The notes under the pieces are model-generated. The model made no database searches. It saw only the letters and a program-made list of their open reading frames with translations, and was not told where the DNA came from. From Solanum dulcamara (lineage: Eukaryota > Streptophyta > Magnoliopsida > Solanales > Solanaceae): a stretch of DNA of 64,000 nucleotides. The stretch spans positions 34,162,001 through 34,226,000 of the forward strand of contig NC_077243.1 of assembly GCF_947179165.1 (NCBI RefSeq), written 5' to 3'. The position numbers were made by a program, and so were the translations under genes. Of the stretch, positions 23,946-37,699 are shown in pieces (position 1 is the first letter of the stretch; every line of letters begins with the position of its first letter).

Positions 23946-25467
23946 GGACTTGGCTTATTAGAGACCAACAGTTAGTAGCGGGGGACAAAAATCTGGTCGC
24001 TAAAAGTATACTTTTAGAGATGAGATAATATACTGGTCCATAATTCTCAATTTATTTATTGATATTATGAACGGACTAAATATCGGTCCTAAAATTGTGA
24101 ATTTTTGGTCCCTATACTTCGTATTGAGCAAAACAAAGAGTTCACACAATATTTTTCACCAAAAAAATAATTTATTATAATTTAAACTTATATGGAAATA
24201 AAAGCACTTGAACATTCCTCCTTTCCTTTTCTTCATCACTATATCGCAACTGTGCCCTATGCTTGAAGCGGTGTCTTCTTCCTTGTGTAGTGAAATATTT
24301 ATTTGTGCAAAGTCGTCTTTGTGAAAATTAAAGAGGAATGTAAATAATTCTTCACTTTAGAGAGATCAGGAAAGGCGAATGAAATTGATGGATGTATTAA
24401 AAGTAATTGTCGCGGCGACTACGGTGATGAGGGTAACAGAAGCAATATGACTAGAATTGTCGACTTCAGAGACTAAGTGTGTATATGAGGATATTTCGTA
24501 ATAACGTTGTTGTTTTGAGTAAATATGTTGTCATCCATGAGCAGCACACTCAAGCTAATTGTATTCCCATTATCTACGTTTAGGTAATCGAAATATGTTT
24601 CATGTAGAAATTTGCGGATTAGGTTTGCCTATTAACCTTGTTTCAGTACGAAACCAACTGAGCTATTAAATCTTTTCATTACTTGTAAATATAAAAAATA
24701 AAAATAAAAAAGTCTTGTAGATGAAGTAAGAACATAGATATATGAGTAATTTTGATTAATATCTTGAAGCTATTGATGACAAAGGAGCGCAGTTTCAGAA
24801 TTTATATTTTATGGATTCAACATTTGAGGTTCTTAGCATTGAAACTGTTGTATATTTAAAATGGCAGTTTCATATCTATAATTTATTGCAATTTTCATGA
24901 ATTTTTATTTGAACAGAATATCTGGAGATTTTGGATGTTTCTGTCCATAAATAATTGCACAGGTGCCTCTCTAGTTAGTCACGGCTTTAAAGAAAAGAGG
25001 GAAATTCACTATCAAAACACCTGAAAGGAATTTTGTCAATAAGATTTTGGTTACTTAGTTACTTTACTAATCTGTGCTTACGAATCAAGTGTCCAGTTGA
25101 TTTAAGTTTTGATTCAGATTTGTTTGTTGTGTTTTATCTGTTGTGGAGAAACTGTGGGTGATGCTAATTTACTAATTTAGAGTTTGGTGCTGAAATCTCT
25201 TAAGAGTCATTGCTAGCTCAATCTGTATGTCCGTATAAGGATGTGTGCAATCTAGAGAACACCTAAGATGAATTGTTGAGTATTGATAGAGATGGACTAA
25301 ATAGAGAAGAATGATAAAAAGAGGTCTTATTAACTATCCCCAACGAGTGAGGGATTGAGAGAGATTAGTGTGGGATTGAGAGAGATTAGTGTTGGCTGTA
25401 TATTTTCTGCTAGTTCAAGATTGTACTGTTCCATATTTGTTTACGTATCCAGAAATTAGTTATTTTT
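23946..25467. mobile_element. CACTA-like element, left part
   Basis: The first ~180 bases carry GGTCGCTAAAAG, GGTCC and GGTCCCTA motifs, as found in subterminal repeats of plant CACTA elements; the same style recurs in inverse orientation at 36720-36950. The outermost CACTA terminus is not present on this side. The rest is AT-rich with no recognisable transposase, so the element would be non-autonomous. E5 interrupts it at 25468. Confidence 0.4.
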
Positions 25468-28400
25468 TATCACGATTCGATTTCTAAGGTCATGAAGGTA
25501 CCTACTATCACCCACCAGTAGGTAAGTCTAACCCCACAGTCCATAACCATAGGCAACGGACCATCACAAGTGAAAGAGAAGAAAGCGTATAACATTAATA
25601 ATAATAAGAAAAGAGAGGAAGGAGGAGAATAGAAGCAATATAACAAACTAAACCCCAAGATTTGGAATCAGTCGGTAGTCGAGCTACTAAATACAAATGA
25701 AGGAGTAATAGGATAATACAGATACAATAATAGTGTCACTGTCTCCGAATATAAAATAAAGACTAGTTCAAGCCAAAACAGAGGGAGATAGGAAACTTTG
25801 AACGCCAAGAGTTCACCCAAGTCTCCAAAATCCAAGAATTGTTCCGCACAATATCCAAATCAGCAAAGAAAATTATACTATGAGTACCAACAAGTGACAC
25901 TAAGAAGGCATCGGCTGACTGAGCTTTAAAGATAAAAGCATAAAACATAAATCACAAGTAACTAAACATTAATAGAAAGCTCACAATAAGTAACAAGCTA
26001 ATATAAATAACGAGAGTAAAAGAGGAACAAGCAGATGAAACAATGGACATACCTAGAGGCGCCATCCCAGAACCTAGACATGGTGACAGTCTACGAAGGA
26101 AAACAACTAAGTTAAGATATACCACTAACATACACACAGATATCACATAAAGGCCCAGAAGGCCAACCAAAACTAAACCATGCAAGGAAGAGTCAAATAA
26201 AGAAGAACAATGGCAGTAACTACCTTCAAACAAGAGACCACCCTTTATACTAGCACAAGTTAGAAAATTGTCAGACAATACCTTAACTATCCCCTCTTCA
26301 CCTAGAAGGTTCATTCATAATCAAACAAACCTGTACAACATCCCATACTACCGACAAGAACCAAAACTTATGCTGATGATAGGCAATGCATATGAATGAG
26401 AGTTATACAATAAAAGTCAGTAGTACCATCAGTACCAAGTGCCTCATACCAAGATATATACACCACTTATTTCCAGTCCTAGCCAAGAAGTAGGACCCAT
26501 GCGCCTCTCTTGGATTGCTATGGGGGGCTCGAAAACTCCCCTATAGACATATCTGGTCCCGATCCAGGCCTTATCTCTATAAATAAGTATATCCTCGTTC
26601 CTCTAGGATAGCTCCACCATGATGGCCGGAGATAAAAAGCCAGAACAATATAAAAAGGGTCAAAAATATCTCCGACTGAGTCAGTATATAAAACGAGCGC
26701 ATCTCAGATGCCTCTAGTCCATCTCAAGTAGTAATAGTAAAGGTGGTACGACCCCCATTTAAAAAATCAATATACAATAGTTTGGGTTACAATCTAGCTT
26801 TCTCAAATCAATATCAAGGACCAATGCATGCAACGGAGGCGACCATAACCATGCAAAATTAAAGAACCAATGCAATGCATGCTAGCACCTGCCTCCAAGC
26901 AACACACACAATCATATACAATAATGTCTCTATAATCACCTTACCTTCTAGAGTACAAAAATAGAACAGGTACACAATCGGTATCTGACCAAGGTCTAGG
27001 GCTCAAATCTACTCCACTAACTCAAAAACAAGGCCCAAGAGGGAGGTCAACCCTAACTGGATAACAAGGAGGAGGATATGAGAAATTAAGTGCTCGGTGT
27101 GTCAATCAAAATTCTCTATATCCAAAAAGGAATACAACCCCAGAATATACGAACAGCTAGCCCCCCCAACGATTATAAGGAAAATACATGGGATCCTATC
27201 GTTAATTCCTAAATTATAGGAAACAATTAAATCACGAGTATAACGGGGTGAAAACCATTACTCTAAGGCCATAACACAGGCTCCACACTAGTGAAGGGTA
27301 CTAAGTCTCAGAAATTTCTACCAAAAATTGCTACAATAGCTAAGAACCAACTCAAACTCAAGCTTAAGGCACTAATTCAACCTACTACCATAAACTTCGA
27401 ACAAACCGCCTAAAATGGATTAACAAGGCTAAATTTAAGGCATAATCAATAATTTACCAAATACACAAAGAGTTTCATAAAGACAACATAACCAAAGGCT
27501 CATACCGGGACAAAGAAGCAAGGAAATAGGAATGGAACCTAATCCATCACATACAATCCAAACCACAAGTAATTTATACAAAACAATACCTCTTGAAGCT
27601 CAATCAAATGAATATAGACCATAGCTTACCTCGAAGCCGAACACGCGCGCTCCAAGTCCCCTTCTCGATAGCTTTCTGCTCCAAAATGGCCTCAAATTTC
27701 CTCTTCGCTATTAAAATATTGATCACCTCATCAATACAGATGTTTTGACACTAAATTGATATTTTTAGGAGATGGGCCAAAAATTGGGTAAAAAACGGGA
27801 TTGTGGGACTCGCGATGGGAATCCCGAAATCAACTCCATAAAATGTTTCTAAACAAGTTATTGAGCTTGTACCCCAAATTGGGGCACAAATTGATTTTCA
27901 AAATAAGTGAAATGAGCTCAACAAATTATGTCACCATTAAAGTTTGAAACTAAGCTAGGGCAACCCCTTTGGGCACGAAATTACCTCAAACTGACAATCT
28001 TCAGGCTCCCTCGAACACTCTACTGCGTAGCCATAATAAAAACAAAGCTCCAGGCTAGAAATTGCCCAATTCGGAGCTCTATAGCTCCCAAAATTGCAAA
28101 ACAAATAATAGGGTTGGGCGTGTACAGCTCTTTTAAGACATGACACCAAAGGCCTCCACAAACACGGACAACAGTAGCCCACGAATGGGGACGGTTGAGA
28201 TAAAAGTTCTTCATAAATGCGAACCTGGGCCCACGAAGGTGGAAGGTCAGGACAGTAGACCTCCGCAAACGCAGCCTAGCTCCTTCGAACGCGGAGCACA
28301 AAAGAGGGTGCCCTCCACAAATGCGGCCTAGCTCCCGCAAATGCTGCATCAGCTGAACTTGAAGTTGGAAAATACTCCGATAGGGTGCCGCAAATTAGTG

Positions 28401-29023
28401 TGGAATCTCATACGCGCAAATAAACTATGCTACCCTACCAAATTCAATATTTCAAACTTAATGGCACAGTTAAAATTTCCAATAGAGGTCATCTCCAAAA
28501 AAAGTGGGTCCCACACCCATGCACCATTTTAAACCAAATTCTACCAAAGGGCTCAAAATGAGGCAGGAAGCCTTTGGACAATCACAAAAGGTCGTTCTAG
28601 GCCAAAGTCGACATTTTAGAGCTAATCGCGCTGTCAGAATTCTCATCCGAGCACAATTTCCAAGAATGTTGACCAAAGTAAACTTTGAGCGAAATTTTAA
28701 TAGCCAAAATGCTAATTGGTTTAAACTCACACCGATAGCTTCAAAACTCGGGCCGACCACTCTTCTAGCCTAATTTGGCAATTTCGGAGCTGATGGAATT
28801 GTTAGAATTTTGTTCTGATGTTATTTACTTATATTTTTTTACCAAAGTCAATTTTTTAAGTTATATGAACCTCAAAATAGGAATACTGCACAAAATCCAA
28901 ACAAATAACTAGGCGATTGAGCTATCAGTGCCAACAATTCATAAATAACCTGAGGTCGCTATAGGAAAGCTCTAAACATTGGAATTTACCAAGTAGGATG
29001 AAAATGACCAGGAGTTCATTACA
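25468..29023 (-). repeat. 3' LTR of E5
   Basis: This 3556-bp copy aligns along its length with 32195-35822. On the minus strand it starts TGTAATGAACTCC; the other terminus is decayed from TGTCACG to TATCACG on the plus strand. A segment near 28140-28350 carries CpG-rich GCAAACGC and CGAACGCGGAG motifs. Confidence 0.85.
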
Positions 29024-31102
29024 ACATCCACTACTAAAAGGATTTTCATCTCAAAAATCAAGGATGACACAGGCTCACAACTCAAAAAGACAAGGATGCT
29101 AGGCCTGCAAGTTTCGCCAGACCCAAGACTTCCTCACAAAATGAGCAACGCTAGAATAGAACTTCGTCCAGGGAGAAAATCCCAAACTAACCTCAAAACT
29201 TAAGAAACTTCCCCAAATTGTTCCTTAACACCAATTCCCAGCCATCTGAACTAAAAGAAGCCAAAATTATCAAAATAACTTGAAAAGTCGGAAACCACAC
29301 TGAAACTATCGAATTCGAACCAATGCCGAACCCCAAGCACAAGCGAACCAACCTTACTATCTAAAGTGCTTACCTTAAACTCAAATCCAACATCCTTACC
29401 CAATCGAATAAATCCCACTGGCATGCCCGTTGCATCTGCTTCAAACCACCACCATATAAAAACTACAGTCAGAAACAGTAATTGTCACTCGACTCACAGT
29501 TCGAAATATCCATGTTATGCCCTATGTCCCAAAACACCTAAAGCCAACAACTCAAGCCTAAAATGTGAACTCACCAAATTGATTGAGATACCCTTAGAAA
29601 ACAGAACCAATAAGAAGATTTAGGCTCGAAGTAATAGAAGGTCATGCCATGAAATCACAAATTATCCCGTAACGCAAATTTGAGTCAACCTTTCCAAACC
29701 AGGAGAAAAACTAATCCAATAAACAGTTAACACCATATCAAACCTGGCAAAAGTGAACCAATGGAACTGAACCGCCGCAACAAATGCCACAAGTCAACCC
29801 GTCAGTGCAAGTCTGAGCTAACCACCCAAACTCAAGAGAAGTTGAGCCGACAGGTAGAGAGTAAACAAATCAACCTATCAAAAGAAGCCCAAATGAAGTT
29901 GAACCACCAAAAGGAACACTGTCAGCTAACTACAATGACACGCAAACCTCGCACCCTGAACAAGAAACCAAGAGATGATCCAATGAATTAAGAGATATTT
30001 CTGTTCCTTCATGGAGGCTAAAGTTTGAACCCTTCAATGCACACCCCAACACATGACCCATCTCAACATCCTGAACCTTTTGAACCATCGACACAACCGT
30101 TTAGTTTACTGGTAGAACCAAGGCACAACAAGTAACCACCAAGACTGAAGGTAGTCCTTGTTTTAAGGTAAAACAAGCCTGTAACTGAAATTTTCAAAAT
30201 GTATTGACTAACCACCTAAATTCCATAAGTCACAAGAGCACTCCAAGGCTAATCTGATAAACCACGACTCAGCAATATGAACCCTCTCTCTCCACAATCA
30301 CCCCTTCTCGCTCATTGTTGGTCGGTCACAAGCATAAAAAAACTACTATTTCCATAAACTTAATAAAAACCTTTTTACAGGACACTTCAAGTTAAAACAT
30401 CATCATACTTAGAATAAACAAAGAAAACTCTATTTCTAGCCTTCCCAACTAAAACATAGACATCTGACACCACATCACACAATCAGCTGAATCGATAACT
30501 TAACCATCAAACTTACCATAAAAAAGACAACCCAGCCAATCGGAAATGCAAACCTAAACTTTGCCATCTTAGGAACTAAGAAAAGGAGATTGAACAAATA
30601 AATCGACGAACGAGATCTAAAGTAGACTACAAGGGCCCACAGCTACTGACACACCCTTCATTTGGTAGAAACCTCACATCAGTTAAGCACAATAGAAGGG
30701 AGGGGAAACCAAAAAAGGGGAAAGAATAAATACAGAAAAACTAGAGCATAGCAAAAACCAAGAAACTAATCTAAAGCTACAAGGTACTATTTTACCATAA
30801 CCGCAACATAACCATAAAGCCAACGTGATCCACTACTGAAAAAAATAACCTACGGGAGATAAACACACATATATAATTTCTAGTAATACTATTATAGAGA
30901 CACTAGGAAACAATCAGATTAAGTAAGCACAGCTACACATATCCAAGTAAAGCAATCACCAGAACCACAAGATGAATTTAACGAGTCCGGTAAGCACCGA
31001 TGGGTATGAAGACCCCAACAAACATACACTAAAAGCAAAGAAGGTCCTAGAAACAAATTCACATAAATATGATCGACACTTAGAATCTCTTCCTCTATCT
31101 AT
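29024..31102. other. E5 internal non-coding region
   Basis: Lies between the gag remnant and the 3' LTR. On the minus strand, the sequence next to the LTR is AGTAGTGGATGT, a plausible but weak polypurine tract. I looked on both strands for the reverse-transcriptase, RNase H and integrase signatures that are obvious in E1-E3 and found none. Confidence 0.5.
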
Positions 31103-31919
31103 CCTATAGAAGCATATGATGGAATGTGTCTGACCCCGAGCTGAACATCCATACCACTAACTGCAACACTCAGGGTACCACATCTAACTGACTATCCCTG
31201 AGCCCTACGAACCCGATCCTGCCAATTATGTCGCCTGCAATATGTGACTGTAGGACAATCCCTAAAAAAATGCCCCAATTCACTACATGTATAGCACCTC
31301 CCACTAAAAGCAACCTACTGAAATGGCCTGGCTGGCATAGAATGAACCCTATAACCTAAATGCTTTGAAGTCATACCCTGAGAAGTCTATCATGAACTCT
31401 AGGCCCTGTGGGCAACATAACCTATCACAGAACCACCTGGAACCTACGGTGCTCTCTTTATAGGTCCTGTAGGTTGAGGATGAGGATAATTTTCCCAAGG
31501 ATGATGCCTACCTCGGAGTGAGATGCTACCACTACTACACTGACGGTGTGACCTTCTACCTCCACCTCTGTAAGTCTCCATACACGGATTCTCCATATAC
31601 CTTACATAACTAACCACCTGAGAAAAAGTAGATCCAACCAACATTAAGTGTTGTGATACTAGGTGAAGTGGCAAGGTCAATTTACCAATAAATTACTAGA
31701 TCATGTCCTGCTCTGTAGAAAGTGAAGTGGGAGCCTGTACGGCCCACCAAGAAACATGACCACATACTAAGAAACCAATAAAGAACCCTGTTGAGGACCC
31801 ACAAGTCCAACCCTAGGCTATGAACCACTCGATGCACCTAAAACTACTCCTACCTATGGTGTATGCCCATCGAGACACGGAATCTCCAACGCTATATTCA
31901 AAGGATCTGAGGTAGTCAT
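31103..31919 (-). pseudogene. E5 gag with intact CCHC zinc knuckle
   Basis: The minus-strand frame starts near ATG 31919 and carries several stops. The segment at 31444-31680 resembles the distal part of plant Ty3-gypsy Gag (LPLHLVSQHLM, GSTFSQVVSYVRYME). Downstream at 31255-31296 is CYTCSELGHFFRDC, a perfect CX2CX4HX4C knuckle for RNA binding. The frame then runs about 60 codons with one stop to a TAG near 31103, with no protease following. Capsid-type function is inferred; the gene is broken now. Confidence 0.65.
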
Positions 31920-32179
31920 AGATACTATTGAAGCCTAGATATATATCCTGACGCTCTATCCACGCCCATCAAAAAGCTCGTACTACCCTCAAAGGAGGAA
32001 TGAATTCTAAGAAAGTATTTATAGGTTGATCAAAGATATTTCACACGATAAGGAATCAAGAATGGAGTTTTCCTAAAAAGCCCTATAGCCTCCCAAAGAT
32101 AGGATACGGACGTCTCCGTACTGATCTATAGGATTCTACTAGGTACTTGATCTTATACCAATGAAACCAGCGAACCTAA

Positions 32180-32191
32180 GCTCTGATACCA
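32180..32191 (-). other. Primer-binding site of E5
   Basis: On the minus strand this is TGGTATCAGAGC, a perfect initiator-Met tRNA primer site. It lies 3 bases from the end of the 5' LTR at 32195. Confidence 0.9.
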
Positions 32192-32194
32192 CTC

Positions 32195-35100
32195 TGTCAC
32201 GACCTAATTTCTTAGGTCATGATGAAACCTACTATCAATCCGTCAATAGGTAAGACTAACCCTATAGTCTGAAACCATAGGCAATGGACCATCACAAACA
32301 GAAGAGAAGATTAGATAACATCAATAATAATATGGAAAGAGAAGAAGGAGGAGAATAGAAAAAATATAACAAACTAAATCCCAAGACCTGGTATTAGTTG
32401 ATAGTCGAGCTATTAGATAGAAATAAAGGAGTACAAGTCTTATAAAGATACAATAACAGTGCAGCTTTCTCCAAATACAAAATAGAGACTAGTCCAAGCC
32501 AAAACAGAGAAAGATAGACAACTCTGAACGTCAAGAACCCAAGTCTCAAAAATCCAAGAACTTTTTCGCATGATATCCAAATTAGCAAAGAAAACTCGTA
32601 CTATAATTTGCAGGGTACAAAAGTATAGTGTGAGTACTAACAAGTGGCACTCAGCAGGCATCGGCCGACTGAGCTCCAAAGATAAAGTAGGTATAAAGAA
32701 CAAGTAAACATGGAACATATATCACAAGTAACAAAACAATAATAGAAAGTTCACAATAAGTAACCGGTTGATATAAATAACGAGAGTAAAAGAGGAACAA
32801 ACAGATGAAACAATAGACATACCTGGAGGTGCTGGCCCAAAACCTAGACATGGTGACAGTCTATGAAGGAGAAACACTAAATGAAGATATACCAATAAGA
32901 TATACAAAAATATCACATAAAGACCCAGAAGGCCAAGAAAAACTAAACCCTGTAAGTAAGAGTCAAATAAAGAAGAACAAGGGCAATAACTATATTCAAT
33001 CAAAAGACCACCCTTTATACTGCCACAAGTTAGAAAATAGTCAGACAATACCTTATCGATCCCCTCTTTGCCCAAAAGGTTCATTCATAATCAAACAAAC
33101 CTATATATCATCCCATACTATCGACAGGAATAAATAATTATGCGGGTGATAGGCAATGCATATGAATAAGATTCATGCATAAAATCCATTAGTACCATCA
33201 ATGCCAAGTGCCTCATACCAAGATATATACACCTACTTCTAGTCCCAGCCAAGAAACAAGACTCATGCGTGTCTGTGGGATCGCCATGGAGGGCTCAAGA
33301 ACGTCTTTATATACATGCCTGGGGTCGAGAACGTCCTTATATACCTGTCTGGTCCTGATATAGGTCTTATCTCAATATATAAATATATCCTCAATCCTCT
33401 AGGATCCGCTCTGCCATGATGGCCGAAGATAAAAAGGTAGAAAAATATAGAAAGGGTCAAAAGTATCTCTGACTGAGCCAATATATAAAACGAGCTCATT
33501 TAGATGCCTCCAATCTATCTCAAGTAGTAGTAGTAAAGGTGGTACAAACCCTATTTAGAAAATCACTATAAAATAGTTTGGGTTACAACCCAGCTTTTTC
33601 AAATCAATACCAAGGACTAATGCATGCAACGGGGTCGACCATAACCATGCAAAATCAAGAAACTAATGCAATACATGACATCACTAGTACCCAAGCAACA
33701 TGCACAATCACATACAATAATGTCGTTATAATCACATTACCCTCTAGAGCACAGAAATAGAACTGGCACACAATCCGTATCTGACCAAGGCCTAGGGCTC
33801 AAATCTACTCCACTAACTCAACAACAAGGCCAAAGAGGAAGGTCAATCCTAACTACATATCAAGGAGAAGAGTATGAGAAATCAAGTGCTTGATGCGTCA
33901 ATCAAACCCTCTAGATCCAACTGGGAATACAACCCTGAGAATATATGCACAGCTAGCCCCGCCAACGACTATAAGGATAACATAAGGGATCCTGTCGTTA
34001 ATTCCTGAATTAGGGGAAAACATTAACTCACGAGTATAACGAGGTGAAAACCACCACTCTAAGGCCATAACACAAGCTCCATACTAGAGAATGATACTAA
34101 GCCTCAGAAATTTCCACCAAAAACAGCTACAATAGCTAAGAACCAACTCGAACTCAAACCTATGTCACTAATTCCACCAACTACCATAAATATCAAATAA
34201 ACCACCTGAAATGGATTAATAAGGCTAATCTTAAGGCATAACCAATAATCTACCAAATACACAGAGGATTTCATAAAGACAACATAGCCAAAGGCTCATA
34301 CCGGGACAAAGAAGCAAGAAACTGGAAATCAAGCCTAACCCGTCATATACAATCCAAACCATAACCAATTTATACTAAACAATACCTCTTAAAGCTCGAT
34401 CAAAAGAATAAAGACCATAGCCTATCTCGAAGCCAAACAGCATACTCTAAGTCCACTTTTCGATAGCTTTCCACTCAAAATTCTCCTCCAATTGCCTCCA
34501 CGCAATTACAACATTGATGACCTCATCAATATAGATGTTTGACACTAAAATTGCATTTTTCAGAGACAAACCCAAAATTGGATCAAAAATGAGATTGTGG
34601 GACTCGCGATGGAAATCTCAAAATCAACTCTGTAAAAAGTTTCTAAATGCGTTATTGAGCTTGTGCCTCAAAATGGGGCATAAATTAATGCTCAAAACTA
34701 GAGAAATCAGCCCAACAAACTAATTCACTATTAAAGGTTCAAACTAAGATAAGACAGCTCTTTTGGGCACGAAATTACCTCAAATCAATAATCTTCACGC
34801 TCCCCCAAATACTCCACCGTATAGCCACAATCAAAACAAAGCTCTAGACTCGGAATCCTCTAATTTGGAGCTCTACAACACCCAAAATCGCAAAAAGAAG
34901 GAATGGTGTCCGGACTGGTTTGCGTACAAGTCTTAATAAAAGACCTGATCCCAAAGGCCTCCATAAATGTGGCCAAAAGTGGCCTGCGAATGCGTAAGGT
35001 TGAGATAAAAGGCCTCTACGAACGCGGAGCCTACCCTGCAAATGCTGAAGGTTATGATGGTAGACCTCCGCGAACGCGGCCTATCTCCCGTGAATGTGGA

Positions 35101-35822
35101 GTACAAAAGAGGGTGACCTCCACGAACGCGGAGTAAAAATTCATCCTACAGCAGATTTGGCTGCATCAGCTGAACTTGGAGTTGGAAAATACTTCGATGG
35201 GATGCCCAAAAATCATTCTAAACCCCTTGCACGCAACACCAAGTTTGGCATTCTAAACTCAATGGCGTAGTCGATATTTCCAACAGAGGTTCTCTCAACA
35301 AAAGTGGGTCTCACTCTCAAGCACCATTTTAAACAAAATTCTACCAAAGGGATCGAAATGAGGCTAGAAGCCTCTAGACACGCATGAAAGGTCGTTCTAG
35401 ACCAAAGTCGATATTTTGGAGCTAACCGAGCTGTCAGAATTCTCATCTGAGCGTGATTTCCAAGAATGTTGACCAAAGTCAACTTTGAGCCAAATTTCAA
35501 TAGCCAAAATGCTAAATAGTTTAAACTCACACCAATAGCTTCAAAACTCGAGCCGACCATGCTTTTAGCCTAATTTGGTCATTTTGGAGCTGATAGAACT
35601 GTCAAAATTATGTTCTGAAGTCGTTTACCTATTTTTTGATCAAAATCAACTTTTTAAGTTATATGCACCTTAAAACACGAAAAACTGCACATAATCCAAA
35701 TGAACGACCAGGCGACTGAACTCTCAGTGCTAGCAAGTCATAAATGACCTAGGGTCACTACCAAAAAGTTCTAAACGCGGAAATTTATCAAGTAGGACAA
35801 AAATGACCAGGAGGTCATTATA
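32195..35822 (-). repeat. 5' LTR of E5
   Basis: This 3628-bp copy pairs with 25468-29023. The plus-strand text starts TGTCACGACC and ends CATTATA, decayed from CATTACA. The CpG-rich motif region lies near 34960-35130 (CGAACGCGG repeated). Substitutions and small indels between the copies are frequent, so the insertion is clearly older than E3. Confidence 0.85.
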
Positions 35823-35863
35823 TTTTTTGAGGCAGAATATGTACTCGTGATTTAGATATCTTC

Positions 35864-35985
35864 TGTTTGAACTGAGAGTCTTTTGGAAGCAAGCTCTCTA
35901 CATTAGAGAAGTAGGGATAAGGTTTGCATATATTACATCCTCCCTAGACCCCACTTGTAAGATCACACTAGATATGTTGTTGTTG
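35864..35985 (+). mobile_element. TS-like SINE, 3' part
   Basis: GAACTGAGAGTCTTTTGG, then AGTAGGGATAAGGTTTGC and CCTAGACCCCACTTG, ending in (GTT)n. This matches the 3' half of the tobacco TS-type, tRNA-derived SINE family as I remember it, which characteristically ends in GTT repeats. The tRNA-like 5' half is missing or too decayed to see. It lies just right of E5. Confidence 0.6.
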
Positions 35986-36223
35986 AACAAAGACATATGG
36001 AGAATGGTTAACATTAGTTACTATTGCATTCATTATTAGTTGGCTTATATTTTATATATTGAGTATGAAATGACTGTCAAGATCTATACTACATTTGGTT
36101 ACTTGCAGATCGATTAAATGAATTTATATTATTAAAACTTCTCAAAGTATTGTTATCTGGACAATGTATTTTTTAAGGACATATGATTTTACATTAATAT
36201 GTATTTGAAAAAATGTTATTGAG

Positions 36224-36277
<54 letters not shown>

Positions 36278-36972
36278 CAAGCTCTGAAGGAGATGGAAGT
36301 GTGCATTATTTAGGTGTTCCCCTTATTGTTATCATTCATATACTTAATTCAAATTTTATATTTTTCAGGATTTGACTAGTTGAGCTTATAGTCAAGATGC
36401 AAGCTTTGAGGACTTCATACAATTCGAGAGCTGGCCATCATTTTGCTAGGATTGTTAAGAATGTTTGTCTCTAGAGGAGAATATACCATGGTTATGTAAA
36501 CACTACCATTACCATGACATATGAATTGTGGTTACATAGTTATTAGTAGGATTTTAATACACATTTTTTATTAATTACTAATTTTATACAAGTATATGCA
36601 TATTTGTATAAAAGGACAGCTCGGTGCACTAATTTTAATACAAGGGTATGAAGGAAAAGATTCTTTTAAGGACTAATAAATCTGGTAGCTAAATGTTCTA
36701 ACAACCACTTAATATATGGTTTAGGGACCGGATGAAACTATTTCTGGGACGAGATTTATGGTCCCTAAAATATTTTTAAGGACCAAATATTTTCCAGTCT
36801 TTAAATCACTTTCATGACCAATGACTTGATCTCGTTGCTATTTTCTTTTAGCGATGGAGCCTATTATGACGGGTGGTGACCAAATTTTGCTGGTCATTAT
36901 TGATGTTTAAGGACCGGAATTACATTTTTAGGGACAAGTTTTCTCTTCCCTAATGACTGTTTTCGTGTAGAG
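35986..36972. mobile_element. CACTA-like element, right part
   Basis: The last ~250 bases are rich in GGACCGG, GGTCCCTAAAA, TTAGCGATGG and TGGTGACC motifs. They end with an inverted terminal sequence at 36957-36972 which, on the minus strand, reads CTCTACACGAAAACAG, 14/16 to the CACTACAAGAAAACAG type of plant CACTA elements. With 23946-25467 it frames E5. No transposase is seen. Confidence 0.5.
36225..36275. repeat. (TA)n microsatellite
   Basis: A pure 51-base TA run in AT-rich CACTA-like sequence. Confidence 0.95.
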
Positions 36973-37435
36973 GAGATCTCTATCCGTAAAACTTGGGCTA
37001 AGATTCTGAGTTTCTAAAGTTTTGAACAAGAAAACTACGGCTCATAATCTCATTCATGATCTATATTATCTATTCGGAGAAATAAAAAAAAACTAAGTTT
37101 CAGAATTTAGGACTACAAAGCCATTTACGACCCACAAAAGAATCTACAGTCTGTAATCAAGACTCATTTTGTTCAAGTAATAATCTAAGTTTCTGAACCT
37201 TGATTTAAGACCAAGTCTACATCCCATAAAACTATCTACAACCCGTAAACTTGAATCATAGATCACAGATCAATCTTTTGTGTTTCTCAAGTTTGAACTA
37301 CGGGTGGTATCTATGATTCATAGTTCCTTTTACGTCTCGTAAGCGTTGCCTGTAAAGTTCAATTTTATGTAAACTTCAGTTCTTTCTGATTTTTCCAAAG
37401 GTCTGATCTGAGCTAGGAACTATTGAGGTATTACA
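36973..37435 (-). repeat. E4 3' LTR, start fragment
   Basis: On the minus strand the fragment begins TGTAATACCTC at 37435 and runs left until it meets the CACTA-like terminus. It contains repeated Y-TAC-R-CCCATAA-like blocks. Its first ~135 bases on the plus strand match 23811-23943. Confidence 0.6.
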
Positions 37436-37699
37436 ATATCTTCACCTTAGCAACATTCATCCTCGAATGGAGTCCAACTTGACTGAAAAGAGAAGGAGAA
37501 AGATCTGCAATCCCACAACTGAAAGCTAAACGCTAAAAGTGATGGAGTTACTGACTCCGAACTAAAACATGTAGACTTAACTAATTTCATGAGTATGCAT
37601 GCATACTGATACATGAAAATAACTAAAAGACATCAAAATAATGGGGAGACATGAGTTTGAATAGAGCACTATGGAGGAATTGTCACGCCATGCTATAGA

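Larger units (their letters stand above)
25468..35822 (-). mobile_element. E5: gag-only LTR element (TR-GAG-like)
   Basis: A 10,355-bp minus-strand element with two long LTRs and only 3.2 kb between them. A PBS adjoins the right LTR. The internal part encodes a recognisable Gag with an intact CCHC knuckle, but I find no protease, reverse transcriptase, RNase H or integrase motif. It is flanked by TTTTT on both sides (25463-25467 and 35823-35827), compatible with a 5-bp target duplication but low in complexity. The structure fits non-autonomous terminal-repeat elements that keep only gag. Pol lost by later deletion is the alternative. Confidence 0.75.

Noticed and set aside
25952..26314. 120-codon hydrophobic minus-strand frame, with a similar frame at 32722-33084
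   Set aside because: Both are the same position in the two E5 LTRs. The hydrophobic look comes from T-rich sequence, and the frames are not conserved beyond LTR homology. A small LTR-encoded protein cannot be fully excluded.
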